The notes under the pieces are model-generated. The model did not search any database. It saw only the letters and a list, made by a program, of their open reading frames with translations, and had not been told where the DNA came from. The position numbers and the translations under genes are program-made. This document shows positions 47,120 through 55,731 of a DNA stretch of 64,000 nt, in pieces (the first letter of the stretch is position 1; each line of letters starts with the position of its first letter). The stretch spans positions 1 through 64,000 of the forward strand of contig NZ_CABVHJ010000020.1 of assembly GCF_902497745.1 (NCBI RefSeq), read 5' to 3'. The DNA is from Pseudomonas fluorescens (GTDB lineage: Bacteria > Pseudomonadota > Gammaproteobacteria > Pseudomonadales > Pseudomonadaceae).

Positions 47120-48700
47120 ATGACTCAGATTCTCGGTCACAACTACATCGGCGGTCAGCGCAGCGCCGCTGGCAACGTCAAACTGCAATCGGTCGACGCC
47201 ACGACGGGCGAACAGCTGCCGCACGATTTCATCCAGGCCACGGCTGAAGAAGTCGACGCCGCCGCCAAAGCCGCCGCTGCCGCGTATCCGGCATACCGCA
47301 GCCTCAGCGCCGAACGCCGCGCGCAGTTTCTCGACGCGATCGCCGATGAGCTGGATGCGCTCGGTGATGATTTTGTCGCCGTGGTCTGCCGCGAAACGGC
47401 GTTGCCGGCCGGACGCATTCAAGGCGAGCGCGGGCGTACCAGCGGGCAAATGCGTCTGTTCGCCAAAGTCCTGCGACGCGGTGATTTCTACGGTGCGCGG
47501 ATTGATCTGCCACTGCCGGATCGCCAACCGCTGCCACGTCCGGATCTGCGCCAGTACCGCATCGGCCTCGGTCCGGTAGCGGTGTTTGGCGCGAGCAATT
47601 TTCCGCTGGCCTTTTCCACGGCTGGCGGCGACACCGCTTCGGCACTCGCCGCCGGTTGCCCGGTGGTGTTCAAAGCCCACAGCGGCCACATGGCGACAGC
47701 GGAACTGGTTGCCGATGCGCTGATTCGCGCCGCCGAAAAAACCGCCATGCCCGCCGGTGTGTTCAACATGATCTACGGTGGTGGCGTCGGCGAATGGCTG
47801 GTCAAGCATCCGGCGATCCAGGCAGTGGGTTTCACCGGTTCGCTCAAGGGCGGTCGTGCGCTGTGCGACATGGCCGCGGCACGCCCGCAACCGATTCCGG
47901 TGTTTGCCGAGATGTCGAGCATCAACCCGGTGATCATCCTGCCGCAGGCCCTTGCCGAGCGTTCGGAAACGGTCGCCCGCGACCTGACCGCTTCGGTGGT
48001 GCAGGGCTGCGGTCAGTTCTGTACCAATCCGGGCCTGGTCATCGGCATCCGCTCGCCAGAGTTCAGCGCGTTCGTGCAGCAGGTTGCGGGTTTGATCGGT
48101 GATCAACCGGCGCAAACCATGCTCAACGCCGGCACCCTCGGCAGCTACGGTAAAGGCTTGCAGAAACTGTTGGCACACTCCGGCATCGAGCATCTGGCCG
48201 GCAATCCACAGCAGGGCAATCAGGCGCAACCGCAATTGTTCAAGGCCGATGCAAGCTTGCTGATCGATGGCGATGAAGTGCTGCAGGAAGAAGTGTTCGG
48301 CCCGACCACGGTGATTGTCGAAGTGGCAGACAAAGCGCAACTCAGCGCTGCACTTCACGGCCTGCACGGGCAACTGACGGCGACCATCATTGGCGAGCAG
48401 GCGGACTTCGAACGCTTCCCTGAGCTGACGCCGTTGCTGGAACAGAAGGTCGGGCGGATCCTGCTCAACGGTTATCCGACCGGTGTCGAGGTGTGTGATT
48501 CGATGGTGCACGGCGGGCCGTATCCGGCGACATCCGACGCACGCGGCACCTCCGTCGGTACGCTGGCCATCGACCGCTTTCTGCGCCCGGTGTGCTTCCA
48601 GAACTACCCGGACAGCTTGCTGCCGGAGCCGCTGAGAAACGCTAACCCGCTGCGTATCCAGCGCCTGGTTGATGGCAGGCCTTCACGCGACGCGTTGTAA
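47120..48700 (+). CDS. 2,5-dioxopentanoate (alpha-ketoglutarate semialdehyde) dehydrogenase
   Basis: A 526-residue aldehyde dehydrogenase of the long KGSADH branch. Motifs: GVAVFGASNFPLAF-like text (GPVAVFGASNFPLAFSTAGG near 150-169), FTGSLKGGRAL near 237, catalytic Glu in PVFAEMSSINPV near 260 and catalytic Cys in GCGQFCTNPGLVIG near 296. AAGGAG supports the ATG. It completes the oxidative route from pentonate to 2-oxoglutarate with the dehydratase and AraD1-like enzyme. The first sugar dehydrogenase and lactonase of that route are not next to it. Confidence 0.9.
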   Translation: MTQILGHNYIGGQRSAAGNVKLQSVDATTGEQLPHDFIQATAEEVDAAAKAAAAAYPAYRSLSAERRAQFLDAIADELDALGDDFVAVVCRETALPAGRIQGERGRTSGQMRLFAKVLRRGDFYGARIDLPLPDRQPLPRPDLRQYRIGLGPVAVFGASNFPLAFSTAGGDTASALAAGCPVVFKAHSGHMATAELVADALIRAAEKTAMPAGVFNMIYGGGVGEWLVKHPAIQAVGFTGSLKGGRALCDMAAARPQPIPVFAEMSSINPVIILPQALAERSETVARDLTASVVQGCGQFCTNPGLVIGIRSPEFSAFVQQVAGLIGDQPAQTMLNAGTLGSYGKGLQKLLAHSGIEHLAGNPQQGNQAQPQLFKADASLLIDGDEVLQEEVFGPTTVIVEVADKAQLSAALHGLHGQLTATIIGEQADFERFPELTPLLEQKVGRILLNGYPTGVEVCDSMVHGGPYPATSDARGTSVGTLAIDRFLRPVCFQNYPDSLLPEPLRNANPLRIQRLVDGRPSRDAL

Positions 48701-48714
48701 CTGCTAGCCAATAT

Positions 48715-48810
48715 CCCTGTGGGAGCGAGCTTGCTCGCGAAAGCGGTGTATCAGAAACATATTTGTCGACTGACACACTGCATTCGCGAGCAAGCTCGCT
48801 CCCACAGGGG
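48715..48810. repeat. Inverted REP pair (GTGGGAGCGAGC type)
   Basis: Arms CCCTGTGGGAGCGAGCTTGC and complement, after the dehydrogenase gene. Confidence 0.9.
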
Positions 48811-48878
48811 TTGCGGCGGGGCCTCTGGATCACATTGAGCTATCATTGGCCTTTTCCCCCCTAGAAAGACTGTTTGCC

Positions 48879-49181
48879 ATGACTGCCCAAACCCTTCTCG
48901 ACGTCCTCGAACAATCCGATATGGTCGAAATCGACGGCTTGCACGCCTTCGAATTTTTCCTCGATGAAGACGACAATCTGCACATCGAATGCATCGACGG
49001 CCGAGCGGCCAAGCATTGGGAATTCACCCCGGTTCAGGTTGCCGCTGCAACTTTCGACGACTCTTTGCAGAGCTGGTTGATCGTCGGTTATTTCAATGAA
49101 ACCAAAGCGATCGGCGAACACCGCTTGGTTTGTCATGGCGACGTAGTCAGCAGCAGCGATGACGAGGATGACAATCAATGA
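48879..49181 (+). CDS. Small acidic protein, DUF5629-like
   Basis: A 100-residue cytoplasmic protein rich in Asp and Glu: VLEQSDMVEIDGLHAFEFFL near 8-27, HIECIDGRAAKHWEFTPVQV near 35-54 and an acidic tail SSSDDEDDNQ. I recall this as a Pseudomonas-restricted family (DUF5629), function unknown. The ribosome-binding site is weak (AGAAAGA); this ATG is the start of the conserved sequence. The last codon overlaps the lactonase start (ATGA), so it is co-translated with it. Confidence 0.75.
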   Translation: MTAQTLLDVLEQSDMVEIDGLHAFEFFLDEDDNLHIECIDGRAAKHWEFTPVQVAAATFDDSLQSWLIVGYFNETKAIGEHRLVCHGDVVSSSDDEDDNQ

Positions 49182-50353
49182 AAATGCGTAAATTCTGGCC
49201 GCTGCTGATGGCCGGCAGCGTCGGTGCCATGGGGCTTTCCAGCGCATCCGCCGAAAACTTCCAGCTGCTGGTCGGTTCCTACACCGCCAACACCAGCCAG
49301 GGTCTCTATCGAATGAACTTCGACAGTGCCACCGGCCAGATCGCCGCCAAACCGCTACAGGTGGTCAAGAGCGAAAACCCGTCATGGCTGACCCTGTCCA
49401 AAGACCAGCGTCGCCTGTTCGTGGTCAACGAAAACGGCCCGGGCCAGAAAGACCCGGTCGGCCGTGTCAGCAGCTATTCGATTGATCCGAAAACCCACAC
49501 GCTGACCCTGATCAATCAAGTGCAAAGCCTGGGCAACGAGCCGACCCATTCGAGCCTCAGCGGTGATGCCAGCCACTTGTTCGTCAGCAACTATTCGGTG
49601 ATGGAAGATCCGGGTGGAACGCTGGCGGTATTGCCGGTTGGTGCCGACGGCAAACTCAAACCCGTCGTGCAGATGAGCGCGCACCCGGCCAGCCGGATCA
49701 ATCTTGAGCGCCAGGCCTCCAACCACGTGCACTCGACGGTTTCTTCGCCGGACGGCCGCTACGTGTTCTCCATCGATCTGGGCGCGGACAAAGTCTTCGT
49801 TTACCTGTTCGATCCGAAGGCCAATCCGGACTTGCCGCTGACGCCGGCGATGACCGCCGCAGTGCCCTTGCCGGCCGGCAGCGGCCCGCGTCATCTGCTG
49901 TTCAGCGCTGACGGCAAACACGCTTGGCTCACCATGGAAATGAGCGCGCAAGTCGCGGTGTTCGATTACCACGATGGCGTGCTGACCCAGACGCAACTGG
50001 TCGATCTGGCCGCTGGTCAGCCAACGTCGGACAAGGCCGGCGCCGCGCTGCATGCCTCGGCCGATGGCAAGTTCCTCTACGTCAGCAACCGTGGCACCGC
50101 CAATCAACTGGTGGTGTTCGCGATTGATCCGGCGAGCGGCCAGCTCAAAGAGCTGCAAAAGCGTTCGGTGGAAGGTGATCACCCGCGCGAGTTCAGCCTC
50201 GATCCGAGTGGCAAATTCCTGCTGATCGCCAACCAGAAGAGCAACGAAATTGTCGTCGTCGAGCGCGATGGCAAGACCGGTCTGCTCGGCAAAACCGTGC
50301 AAAAACTGCCGATGGACGCGCCGAGCGATCTCAAGTTTCTAGTGCGACAATAA
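49178..50353 (+). CDS. Exported lactonase-family beta-propeller protein (6-phosphogluconolactonase-like)
   Basis: A 391-residue protein with a signal peptide (MRKFWPLLMAGSVGAMGLSS, then ASA). The mature part is a seven-bladed propeller of the lactonase family (Pfam PF10282): LLVGSYTANTSQGLYRMNFD near 31, GNEPTHSSLSGDASHLFVSN near 119, SNHVHSTVSSPDGRYVFSID near 185 and GDHPREFSLDPSGKFLLIAN near 330. Cytoplasmic Pgl hydrolyses 6-phosphogluconolactone; exported Pseudomonas homologues (PpgL-like) are thought to act on gluconolactone. It might process sugar lactones for the neighbouring pentonate pathway, which is inference. Confidence 0.88.
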   Translation: MKMRKFWPLLMAGSVGAMGLSSASAENFQLLVGSYTANTSQGLYRMNFDSATGQIAAKPLQVVKSENPSWLTLSKDQRRLFVVNENGPGQKDPVGRVSSYSIDPKTHTLTLINQVQSLGNEPTHSSLSGDASHLFVSNYSVMEDPGGTLAVLPVGADGKLKPVVQMSAHPASRINLERQASNHVHSTVSSPDGRYVFSIDLGADKVFVYLFDPKANPDLPLTPAMTAAVPLPAGSGPRHLLFSADGKHAWLTMEMSAQVAVFDYHDGVLTQTQLVDLAAGQPTSDKAGAALHASADGKFLYVSNRGTANQLVVFAIDPASGQLKELQKRSVEGDHPREFSLDPSGKFLLIANQKSNEIVVVERDGKTGLLGKTVQKLPMDAPSDLKFLVRQ

Positions 50354-50358
50354 GCCAT

Positions 50359-50378
50359 AGGCCCCGGTTTACGGGGCC
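50359..50378 (+). terminator. Probable intrinsic terminator after the lactonase gene
   Basis: Stem GGCCCCG / CGGGGCC with a short loop, followed by TGTCTCGTTG. The T-tract is weak. Confidence 0.55.
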
Positions 50379-50509
50379 TGTCTCGTTGTATTAATCGCGC
50401 TGATATCCGGTAATGCTACAAAGCATTTCAAGCGATCAACCCTCGAGCGTTAAGTTTGCTTCACGGCCCAACCGGGCAAGCAAGCCAACCGAACACGAGG
50501 GTTACCGCC

Positions 50510-50689
50510 ATGAACTTCAATCTCTTCTCCGTCATTGCCGCTTCCGCCATCTCCGCCACTGTTGTGCTGCCAGCCAGTGCCAACGTCGAAATCAACAGCA
50601 AAAAATCCCACACCCAGAGCTACACCCAGAAATACCTGCAACAGAGCGCCAACTTCTACGCCGCCCTGGATCACAAAGCCCAACACTGA
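50510..50689 (+). CDS. Small exported protein of unknown function
   Basis: A 59-residue protein. Residues 1-24 are a signal peptide (MNFNLFSVIAASAISATVVL, PASA). The mature peptide of about 35 residues starts NVEINSKKSHTQSYTQKYLQ and is Gln/Ser/His-rich. GAGGG precedes the ATG. No known family. It has its own promoter region (50380-50509) and ends beside a repeat element. Confidence 0.6.
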   Translation: MNFNLFSVIAASAISATVVLPASANVEINSKKSHTQSYTQKYLQQSANFYAALDHKAQH

Positions 50690-50712
50690 AATGCCCATTG
50701 CGTACAACTCCC

Positions 50713-50795
50713 TGTAGGAGCTGCCGAAGGCTGCGATCTTTTGATCTTGTTTTTAAAAGCAAAATCAAAAGATCGCAGCCTTCGGCAGCTCCTAC
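50713..50795. repeat. Inverted repeat element (GTAGGAGCTGCCG type)
   Basis: Arms TGTAGGAGCTGCCGAAGGCT and complement around GATCTTTTGATC. Confidence 0.9.
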
Positions 50796-50953
50796 CCGTG
50801 TGTTTTTCGCAGCACGATAGGTTTCTTCAAACCCGTAAATAGACTGGCTAAATAATCAACGAAGCTGATGTTTACTATGGCAAACCCTGAGTGGTTAGCG
50901 CGGCTTTTTTGATTGATTCTGTGGGCATCGAAACATGCCCACGGGAGAACACC

Positions 50954-51166
50954 ATGGCCAGCGCAATCCTTCATTCAGCCAAACGCGGCGCCTACCTGGC
51001 CATCGGTCTTTACCTGGCCGTGGTGTTGGTCGTCAGCATCGCCTCGCAGATGGAACACAGCTTCGACGCACCGATTCAAGTCGCCCATCCCGGCATCCAG
51101 TTTGAAGTCCGCTCGCAAAGCGTGATGGTCGACCGGGCCGAACTCGCAGGAGTCGGTGGAGCATGA
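50954..51166 (+). CDS. Small membrane-anchored protein of unknown function
   Basis: A 70-residue protein with one hydrophobic segment (residues about 12-32, GAYLAIGLYLAVVLVVSIAS) that could be a signal anchor; the rest is short and polar. GGGAG supports the start. Its stop overlaps the next start (ATGA), so the two small proteins are probably made together. No family recognised. The upstream gap (50796-50953) has an AT-rich stretch and a CATGCCCACGGG segment but no clear element. Confidence 0.6.
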   Translation: MASAILHSAKRGAYLAIGLYLAVVLVVSIASQMEHSFDAPIQVAHPGIQFEVRSQSVMVDRAELAGVGGA

Positions 51167-51420
51167 AAGGCTACAGACTTTGGGTGGTCGCCGGTTTAGC
51201 GTTTTTCACCAACGGCGCTTCATTGCTGGGAATAGGTCAAGGCTCGGTTGGCGCATTGGCGCGGGCCATAGAGGCCAATCACAATATCGCGCACAACATC
51301 GAACGGGCGAATGCGTTGGGGCTGCTGGCCGGCAATCCACCGGTGAAAGCCTCGGCAGACTTTCTCGGGCCGTTCGAGGTGGATTGCATGGCACTCGGCA
51401 TGTGCAATGCGTTGGCTTGA
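51163..51420 (+). CDS. Small exported or membrane protein of unknown function
   Basis: An 85-residue protein. The N-terminus MKGYRLWVVAGLAFFTNGAS is hydrophobic and may be a signal peptide or anchor. The mature part contains AIEANHNIAHNIERANALGL and two Cys near the C-terminus (VDCMALGMCNALA), which could form a disulfide. Overlapping its upstream neighbour by 4 bp, it ends four bases before a repeat element. No family recognised. Confidence 0.6.
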   Translation: MKGYRLWVVAGLAFFTNGASLLGIGQGSVGALARAIEANHNIAHNIERANALGLLAGNPPVKASADFLGPFEVDCMALGMCNALA

Positions 51421-51423
51421 CCC

Positions 51424-51503
51424 TGTAGGAGCTGCCGAAGGCTGCGATCTTTTGATCTTGCCTTTATAAGATCAAAAGATCGCAGCCTTCGGCAGCTCCT
51501 ACA
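51424..51503. repeat. Inverted repeat element (GTAGGAGCTGCCG type)
   Basis: Arms TGTAGGAGCTGCCGAAGGCT and complement, between convergent genes; five bases before the GST stop. Confidence 0.9.
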
Positions 51504-51508
51504 TTGAG

Positions 51509-52093
51509 TTACTTCTTCATGATTGAAGTGAAAAGGTCTGATTCGAGGAAACGCTGCAACCAGGCCTGTAAGCGAACATAAGGCGTCTGTGCAAACCACT
51601 CGCGATCAACATGGGCAAACTGCCGAACGAAGGGCAGCAGGGCGATATCGGCCAGGCTCGGATGATCAGCTAGCAAGTAATCGCGATCGGTCAGCAGCTC
51701 CTCCAGCCTCTGCAAGTACAGCGCCCCCTCAGCCCGATAAATCTCCATCGGTTGCTCCGGGTAACGCTCGGCATACTTGTAGCGATTCAACAACACCTTG
51801 AACCCGTGATCATTCGCCTCAATCAATTCAGCAATCCGCGAGTCGCCATCAAGCAACCAACCCTGCGGATCATTCTGCGCCAACGCCCAGCGCATGATCT
51901 CCAGACTCTCGTCTATCACCTGCCCACCGGCATCCAGCACCGGCACCGTGCCCTTGGGCGAGATCGCCAGCATCTCGGCCGGCTTGGCCTTGAGGCTGAC
52001 TTCGATGATGTTTACCGGCACACCCGAATATCGCAGCGCCATCCGCGCCCGCATCGCGTAAGGGCAGCGGCGGAAGGAATACAGCGTGTTCAT
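51509..52093 (-). CDS. Glutathione S-transferase family protein
   Basis: A 194-residue protein. The thioredoxin-like N-terminal domain has the redox motif RRCPYAMRARMAL (CPYA, as in glutaredoxin-like GSTs), the cis-Pro in GTVPVL near 50 and the GSH-contact IDESLEIMRW near 60. Residues 85-190 form the all-helical domain with LADIALLPFVRQF. The start overlaps the sbcC stop by 4 bp (ATGA), making it the third gene of the sbcD-sbcC unit. The substrate is unknown. Confidence 0.88.
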   Translation of the reverse strand: MNTLYSFRRCPYAMRARMALRYSGVPVNIIEVSLKAKPAEMLAISPKGTVPVLDAGGQVIDESLEIMRWALAQNDPQGWLLDGDSRIAELIEANDHGFKVLLNRYKYAERYPEQPMEIYRAEGALYLQRLEELLTDRDYLLADHPSLADIALLPFVRQFAHVDREWFAQTPYVRLQAWLQRFLESDLFTSIMKK

Positions 52094-55000
52094 TTCACCT
52101 CCAGCGTGCTCAAACCGTTGCCTTGGCGCTGCACCTGAATCTGCACCGGAATTCGTTCGTGCATTTCCTGCACGTGGGAAATCACCGCGACCTTGCGGCC
52201 CTGCGCCTGCAAGCCATCGAGTGCATCCATCGCCAGTTGCAGCGACTCTGGATCGAGGCTGCCGAAGCCTTCGTCGATAAACAGCGATTCGATTTTCAGC
52301 GTACTCGACGCCATCGATGCCAGACCCAACGCCAGCGCCAACGACACGAGGAAAGTTTCGCCGCCAGACAACGAATGCACCGAACGCAGTTCGTCACCCA
52401 TTTCGGTGTCCATCACCAGCAGGCCAAGCATGCTGCCGCCGCGCTTGAGGCGATAGCGTTTGACCAGTTGGCGCAGTTGCACATTGGCGTGGTGCACCAG
52501 CAAGTCGAGGTTGTAGGCCTGGGCGATCTTGCGGAAGGTGTCGCCGGTGGCCGAGCCGATCAAGGCACTGAGTCGCGCCCAGCGTTGATACTCCGCATAT
52601 GCCGAGGCAATCTGCTGCGCCAGTGCCTGATTGGCGTTCTGCCGGCGCTGGTCTTCAACCTGTTCGGCGCGCAGTTCGGCGCATTGCTGCTCGCTGACAT
52701 TGAACTGATTCTGCAAATCGCTCAGGGCGGTGGTCAGTTGCTCGGCATCAAGATTGCCGTTGTGTTGCGACTGATGATCGAGCAACAACCGATCACGCTC
52801 CTGCAGCAAGACCCTGGCTTGTTCGATGGCTTTTTCATTGAGCTGCAAGCGCTGGCGCAATTGCGCGACTTGCTCATCATCGACCCGCAACAAGTCTTCG
52901 AGGCCGCCGTCATCCAGCTCGGGATGACGAGCGCGCCAGTCGGCAATCTTGCTCGCCAGATCCTGTTCCTCGCTTTGCAGCGCCTGCAAACTCTGTTGCT
53001 GCGCCTTGAGTTCAGCGGCGATCTGCACAATCTGCGTGCGTACGTTTTGCAGGTCTTGAGCGGTGCCAGTTTCGGCAGAGCGCGCTTGCTCCACAGCCTG
53101 TTCCAGTTGCTGCTGCCACTGCTCGGCGCTGGCGTGTTCACCCAGCAACTGCGCAAGTTTCTCCTGGCACAGTTGCTGCTGTTCGGCCAGCGCATTGAAC
53201 TGTTGCTCAGCCGTTTGCGCTTGCTGGACGCGGGTCTGCTGGCGATCCTGCTCTTTCTCCAGCGTCTGCTGACGCTGTTGCTGCTCGGTCAGTTCTTCCT
53301 TCTGCTGGTCGACTTGCGCCAAACGCTCGGCGATCTGCCGGTCGAGCTGCATAAATGTCGCCGCCGGTTCCTGGCGCAAGGCTTCAAGGGTATCGGCGGG
53401 GAGCAGCGTGGCGAACGCTGTCAGTTCCTCATCAAGGCGCTGACGGTCGCTGCTCAGCTCGCGCTGCTGATTGCTCAGGTGCTGCGCCGCTTGTTGATGC
53501 GCAGTTTCGGCCTGACGCAATTGCTGGGTCAGGCGCGCAGCATCCTGTTGCAGGGTGAGCAGGGCGCTCTGGCGTTGCTCGTCCTGAGTAATGCTCTGGT
53601 TCAGTTGCTCGTTTTGCCGGTTCAGCCAGGCATCGCGCTTGGCGGCGTCCTGATTGAACAACTGCGCGGCCAGCGGATGCGCATCGAGGCTTGGCGCCAA
53701 CGCTTGTTGTTGGTTGGCCAGTTGTTCCTGCTGCTGCAGCAGTTCTTTCTGCTGAGCAATGACGCCACCGACTTCAGCGCGCAGCTCGATGAGTTTTTCC
53801 TTGAGCTGATCGACGACTTTCTGGGCGTTGGCCTGCTCGCTTTCATCATGCCGACCAAGACTTTGCAGCAGCGCTTCGGGCTGATGATACGGATGCTCGT
53901 CGCTGCCGCAGACCGGACATGGCTGATCGTCCTGCAACTGCGCGCGTAACTCTTCGACACTGGCACTGCGCGCCAGCCGCTGGCGTTCAAGCAGCTCGCG
54001 GGTGACGTTGAGGGTTTGTTCGGCGACGGTCAGTTCGGCTTTGCTTTTCACCCCGTCCTGAGTCAGGCGATCACGCTCCTGCTGGGCGCTGAGCTGACGC
54101 TGTTGCAACTCGGCGCTGCGCTTGTCCAGATCCTGTTGCGTGGCCCACAGACGCGACAGGTCTTCGAACGCGCGCAGTTGTTTGCGATTGTCCTGCAGCA
54201 GCGTGCCGAGGAGGCCGATCTGTTCGGCGACCGCATCCGGTTCGGCGCCGGCCTCTTTGAACAGTACTTCCAGTTGCTGTTTCTGCGTAGCCAGTGTTTC
54301 GGCGCTACGGCTGGCGTTTTTTTCGAGACTCGCCAGTTCGGCCTGGCCCTTGTTCAGACGATTGCCGATCAACATCAGCTGTTGCAGACGATCGCGATAG
54401 GCATTCCAGGCGTCGCTCAACGGCGCCAGATGAGCACTCTGCTCAAGCTCGGCGGCGATACGTTGCAGGCGCTCGCCGACCTGGGCCTGTTTTTCCAGCA
54501 AGGCTTGAATGGCGTTCTGGCCTTCGGTACAAGCTTGCAGCGCATTGGCTCGGGCTTCGGCGCTCTGTGCGACATCCTTGGCCAGACGGGCGAGGCTACT
54601 TTGTTCTTCAAAGGCCTGACGCAACAGCGGCGCGTTCTCGCTTTGCCGTTGCTGCGCTTCGCTCAGGGCGACTTTCGCTGCTTCGAGGTTGTGCTCCAGT
54701 TGCGTTTGCCGCTCAGTCAGTTCGGCATGTTGCTGGGTGTGCGCGGCGATTTGCGCGGCCAGTGGCGTCAGCAGCGCATCGAGTTCGGTTTTACGCGCGA
54801 ACTGGTGCCGCTGCGGGCCGAGCTGCTCCAGTCGCGTCAGTTTCACCCGTTCGCCGGCCAGACTTTCCGATTGCTGCTGGGCACTGTGCAGTTGCTCGGC
54901 GGCGGCTTGCTGCGCGTCCTGCAACACCCGCAAATCCTTGAGCCAGCCGTGCTGCTGTTCAAGTTGTTTGAGCTGCGCCTGCTGCAACTTCATTTGCTGT

Positions 55001-55731
55001 TGCGCTGCATTGAAGCGCTCATCCAGCTCGGCCCGGGCTTCGGGAGCCAGCGGGGTGACACCGGTCGCTTGATCCTGCAACAGCTTGTGCGCTTCGCGGG
55101 CTTCTTTGGTCTTGTCGAAGGCGCGGCGGCCGAGGCGGGTGTATAGCGCGGTGTCGGTGAGCTTTTCCAGCAGTTCACTGCGGTCGTTGTCGTCCGCCTT
55201 GAGGAATGCACTGAACTCGCTCTGCGCCAGCAGCACGGCGCGGGTGAACTGTTCGAAGTTCAGGCCGAGCGCGGCTTCCAGTTGGGTTTTGTATTCGCCT
55301 TTCTGGCTGGCGAGCAGTTGATCCTGATCGATATCGCGCAGGCTCTGACGACTGGCTTGCAGCTTGCCGCCGGCCTTCTCGCGGGCTCGATTGGCTTCCC
55401 AGCGCGCTCGATAGCGACGGCCATCGACGCCGACGAAATCCACTTCGGCATAACCTTCGCCGGTGCCACGACGCAGCAAGGTGCGCGGGTCGCCGGTGGC
55501 GATTTCACCGTCGGCATCCGGGACTTTGGCGTCGCGGCCAGTGTTGTTCAGACGCGGCACCGCGCCGAACAACGCCAGACACAGCGCGTCGAGCAGGGTA
55601 CTTTTACCGGCGCCGGTCGGGCCGGTAATCGCAAACAGGCCAGCGCTGGCCAACGGCTCAGCGGTGAAATCGATCTCGAACGGGCCGGCCAGTGAGGCCA
55701 GGTTCTTCAAGCGAATGGCGAGAATCTTCAT
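52090..55731 (-). CDS. sbcC: DNA repair exonuclease SbcCD, ATPase subunit
   Basis: A 1,213-residue SMC-like protein. Walker A is GPTGAGKSTLLDALCLALFG near residue 36; the signature and Walker B are at the C-terminus (LSGGETFLVSLALALGLA, SLFIDEGFGSLD). Between them lie very long Gln-rich coiled coils with the zinc-hook CPVCGSDEHPYH near residue 605. The complex with SbcD cuts hairpins and protein-blocked DNA ends. It is larger than the E. coli protein (1,048 residues) owing to longer coils. The start overlaps sbcD by 4 bp. Confidence 0.95.
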   Translation of the reverse strand: MKILAIRLKNLASLAGPFEIDFTAEPLASAGLFAITGPTGAGKSTLLDALCLALFGAVPRLNNTGRDAKVPDADGEIATGDPRTLLRRGTGEGYAEVDFVGVDGRRYRARWEANRAREKAGGKLQASRQSLRDIDQDQLLASQKGEYKTQLEAALGLNFEQFTRAVLLAQSEFSAFLKADDNDRSELLEKLTDTALYTRLGRRAFDKTKEAREAHKLLQDQATGVTPLAPEARAELDERFNAAQQQMKLQQAQLKQLEQQHGWLKDLRVLQDAQQAAAEQLHSAQQQSESLAGERVKLTRLEQLGPQRHQFARKTELDALLTPLAAQIAAHTQQHAELTERQTQLEHNLEAAKVALSEAQQRQSENAPLLRQAFEEQSSLARLAKDVAQSAEARANALQACTEGQNAIQALLEKQAQVGERLQRIAAELEQSAHLAPLSDAWNAYRDRLQQLMLIGNRLNKGQAELASLEKNASRSAETLATQKQQLEVLFKEAGAEPDAVAEQIGLLGTLLQDNRKQLRAFEDLSRLWATQQDLDKRSAELQQRQLSAQQERDRLTQDGVKSKAELTVAEQTLNVTRELLERQRLARSASVEELRAQLQDDQPCPVCGSDEHPYHQPEALLQSLGRHDESEQANAQKVVDQLKEKLIELRAEVGGVIAQQKELLQQQEQLANQQQALAPSLDAHPLAAQLFNQDAAKRDAWLNRQNEQLNQSITQDEQRQSALLTLQQDAARLTQQLRQAETAHQQAAQHLSNQQRELSSDRQRLDEELTAFATLLPADTLEALRQEPAATFMQLDRQIAERLAQVDQQKEELTEQQQRQQTLEKEQDRQQTRVQQAQTAEQQFNALAEQQQLCQEKLAQLLGEHASAEQWQQQLEQAVEQARSAETGTAQDLQNVRTQIVQIAAELKAQQQSLQALQSEEQDLASKIADWRARHPELDDGGLEDLLRVDDEQVAQLRQRLQLNEKAIEQARVLLQERDRLLLDHQSQHNGNLDAEQLTTALSDLQNQFNVSEQQCAELRAEQVEDQRRQNANQALAQQIASAYAEYQRWARLSALIGSATGDTFRKIAQAYNLDLLVHHANVQLRQLVKRYRLKRGGSMLGLLVMDTEMGDELRSVHSLSGGETFLVSLALALGLASMASSTLKIESLFIDEGFGSLDPESLQLAMDALDGLQAQGRKVAVISHVQEMHERIPVQIQVQRQGNGLSTLEVK

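Noticed and set aside
46139..48511. A 790-codon minus-strand frame opposite the AraD1-like and dehydrogenase genes
   Set aside because: It spans two genes with clear catalytic motifs on the plus strand; its sequence is His/Gln/Arg-rich antisense text.
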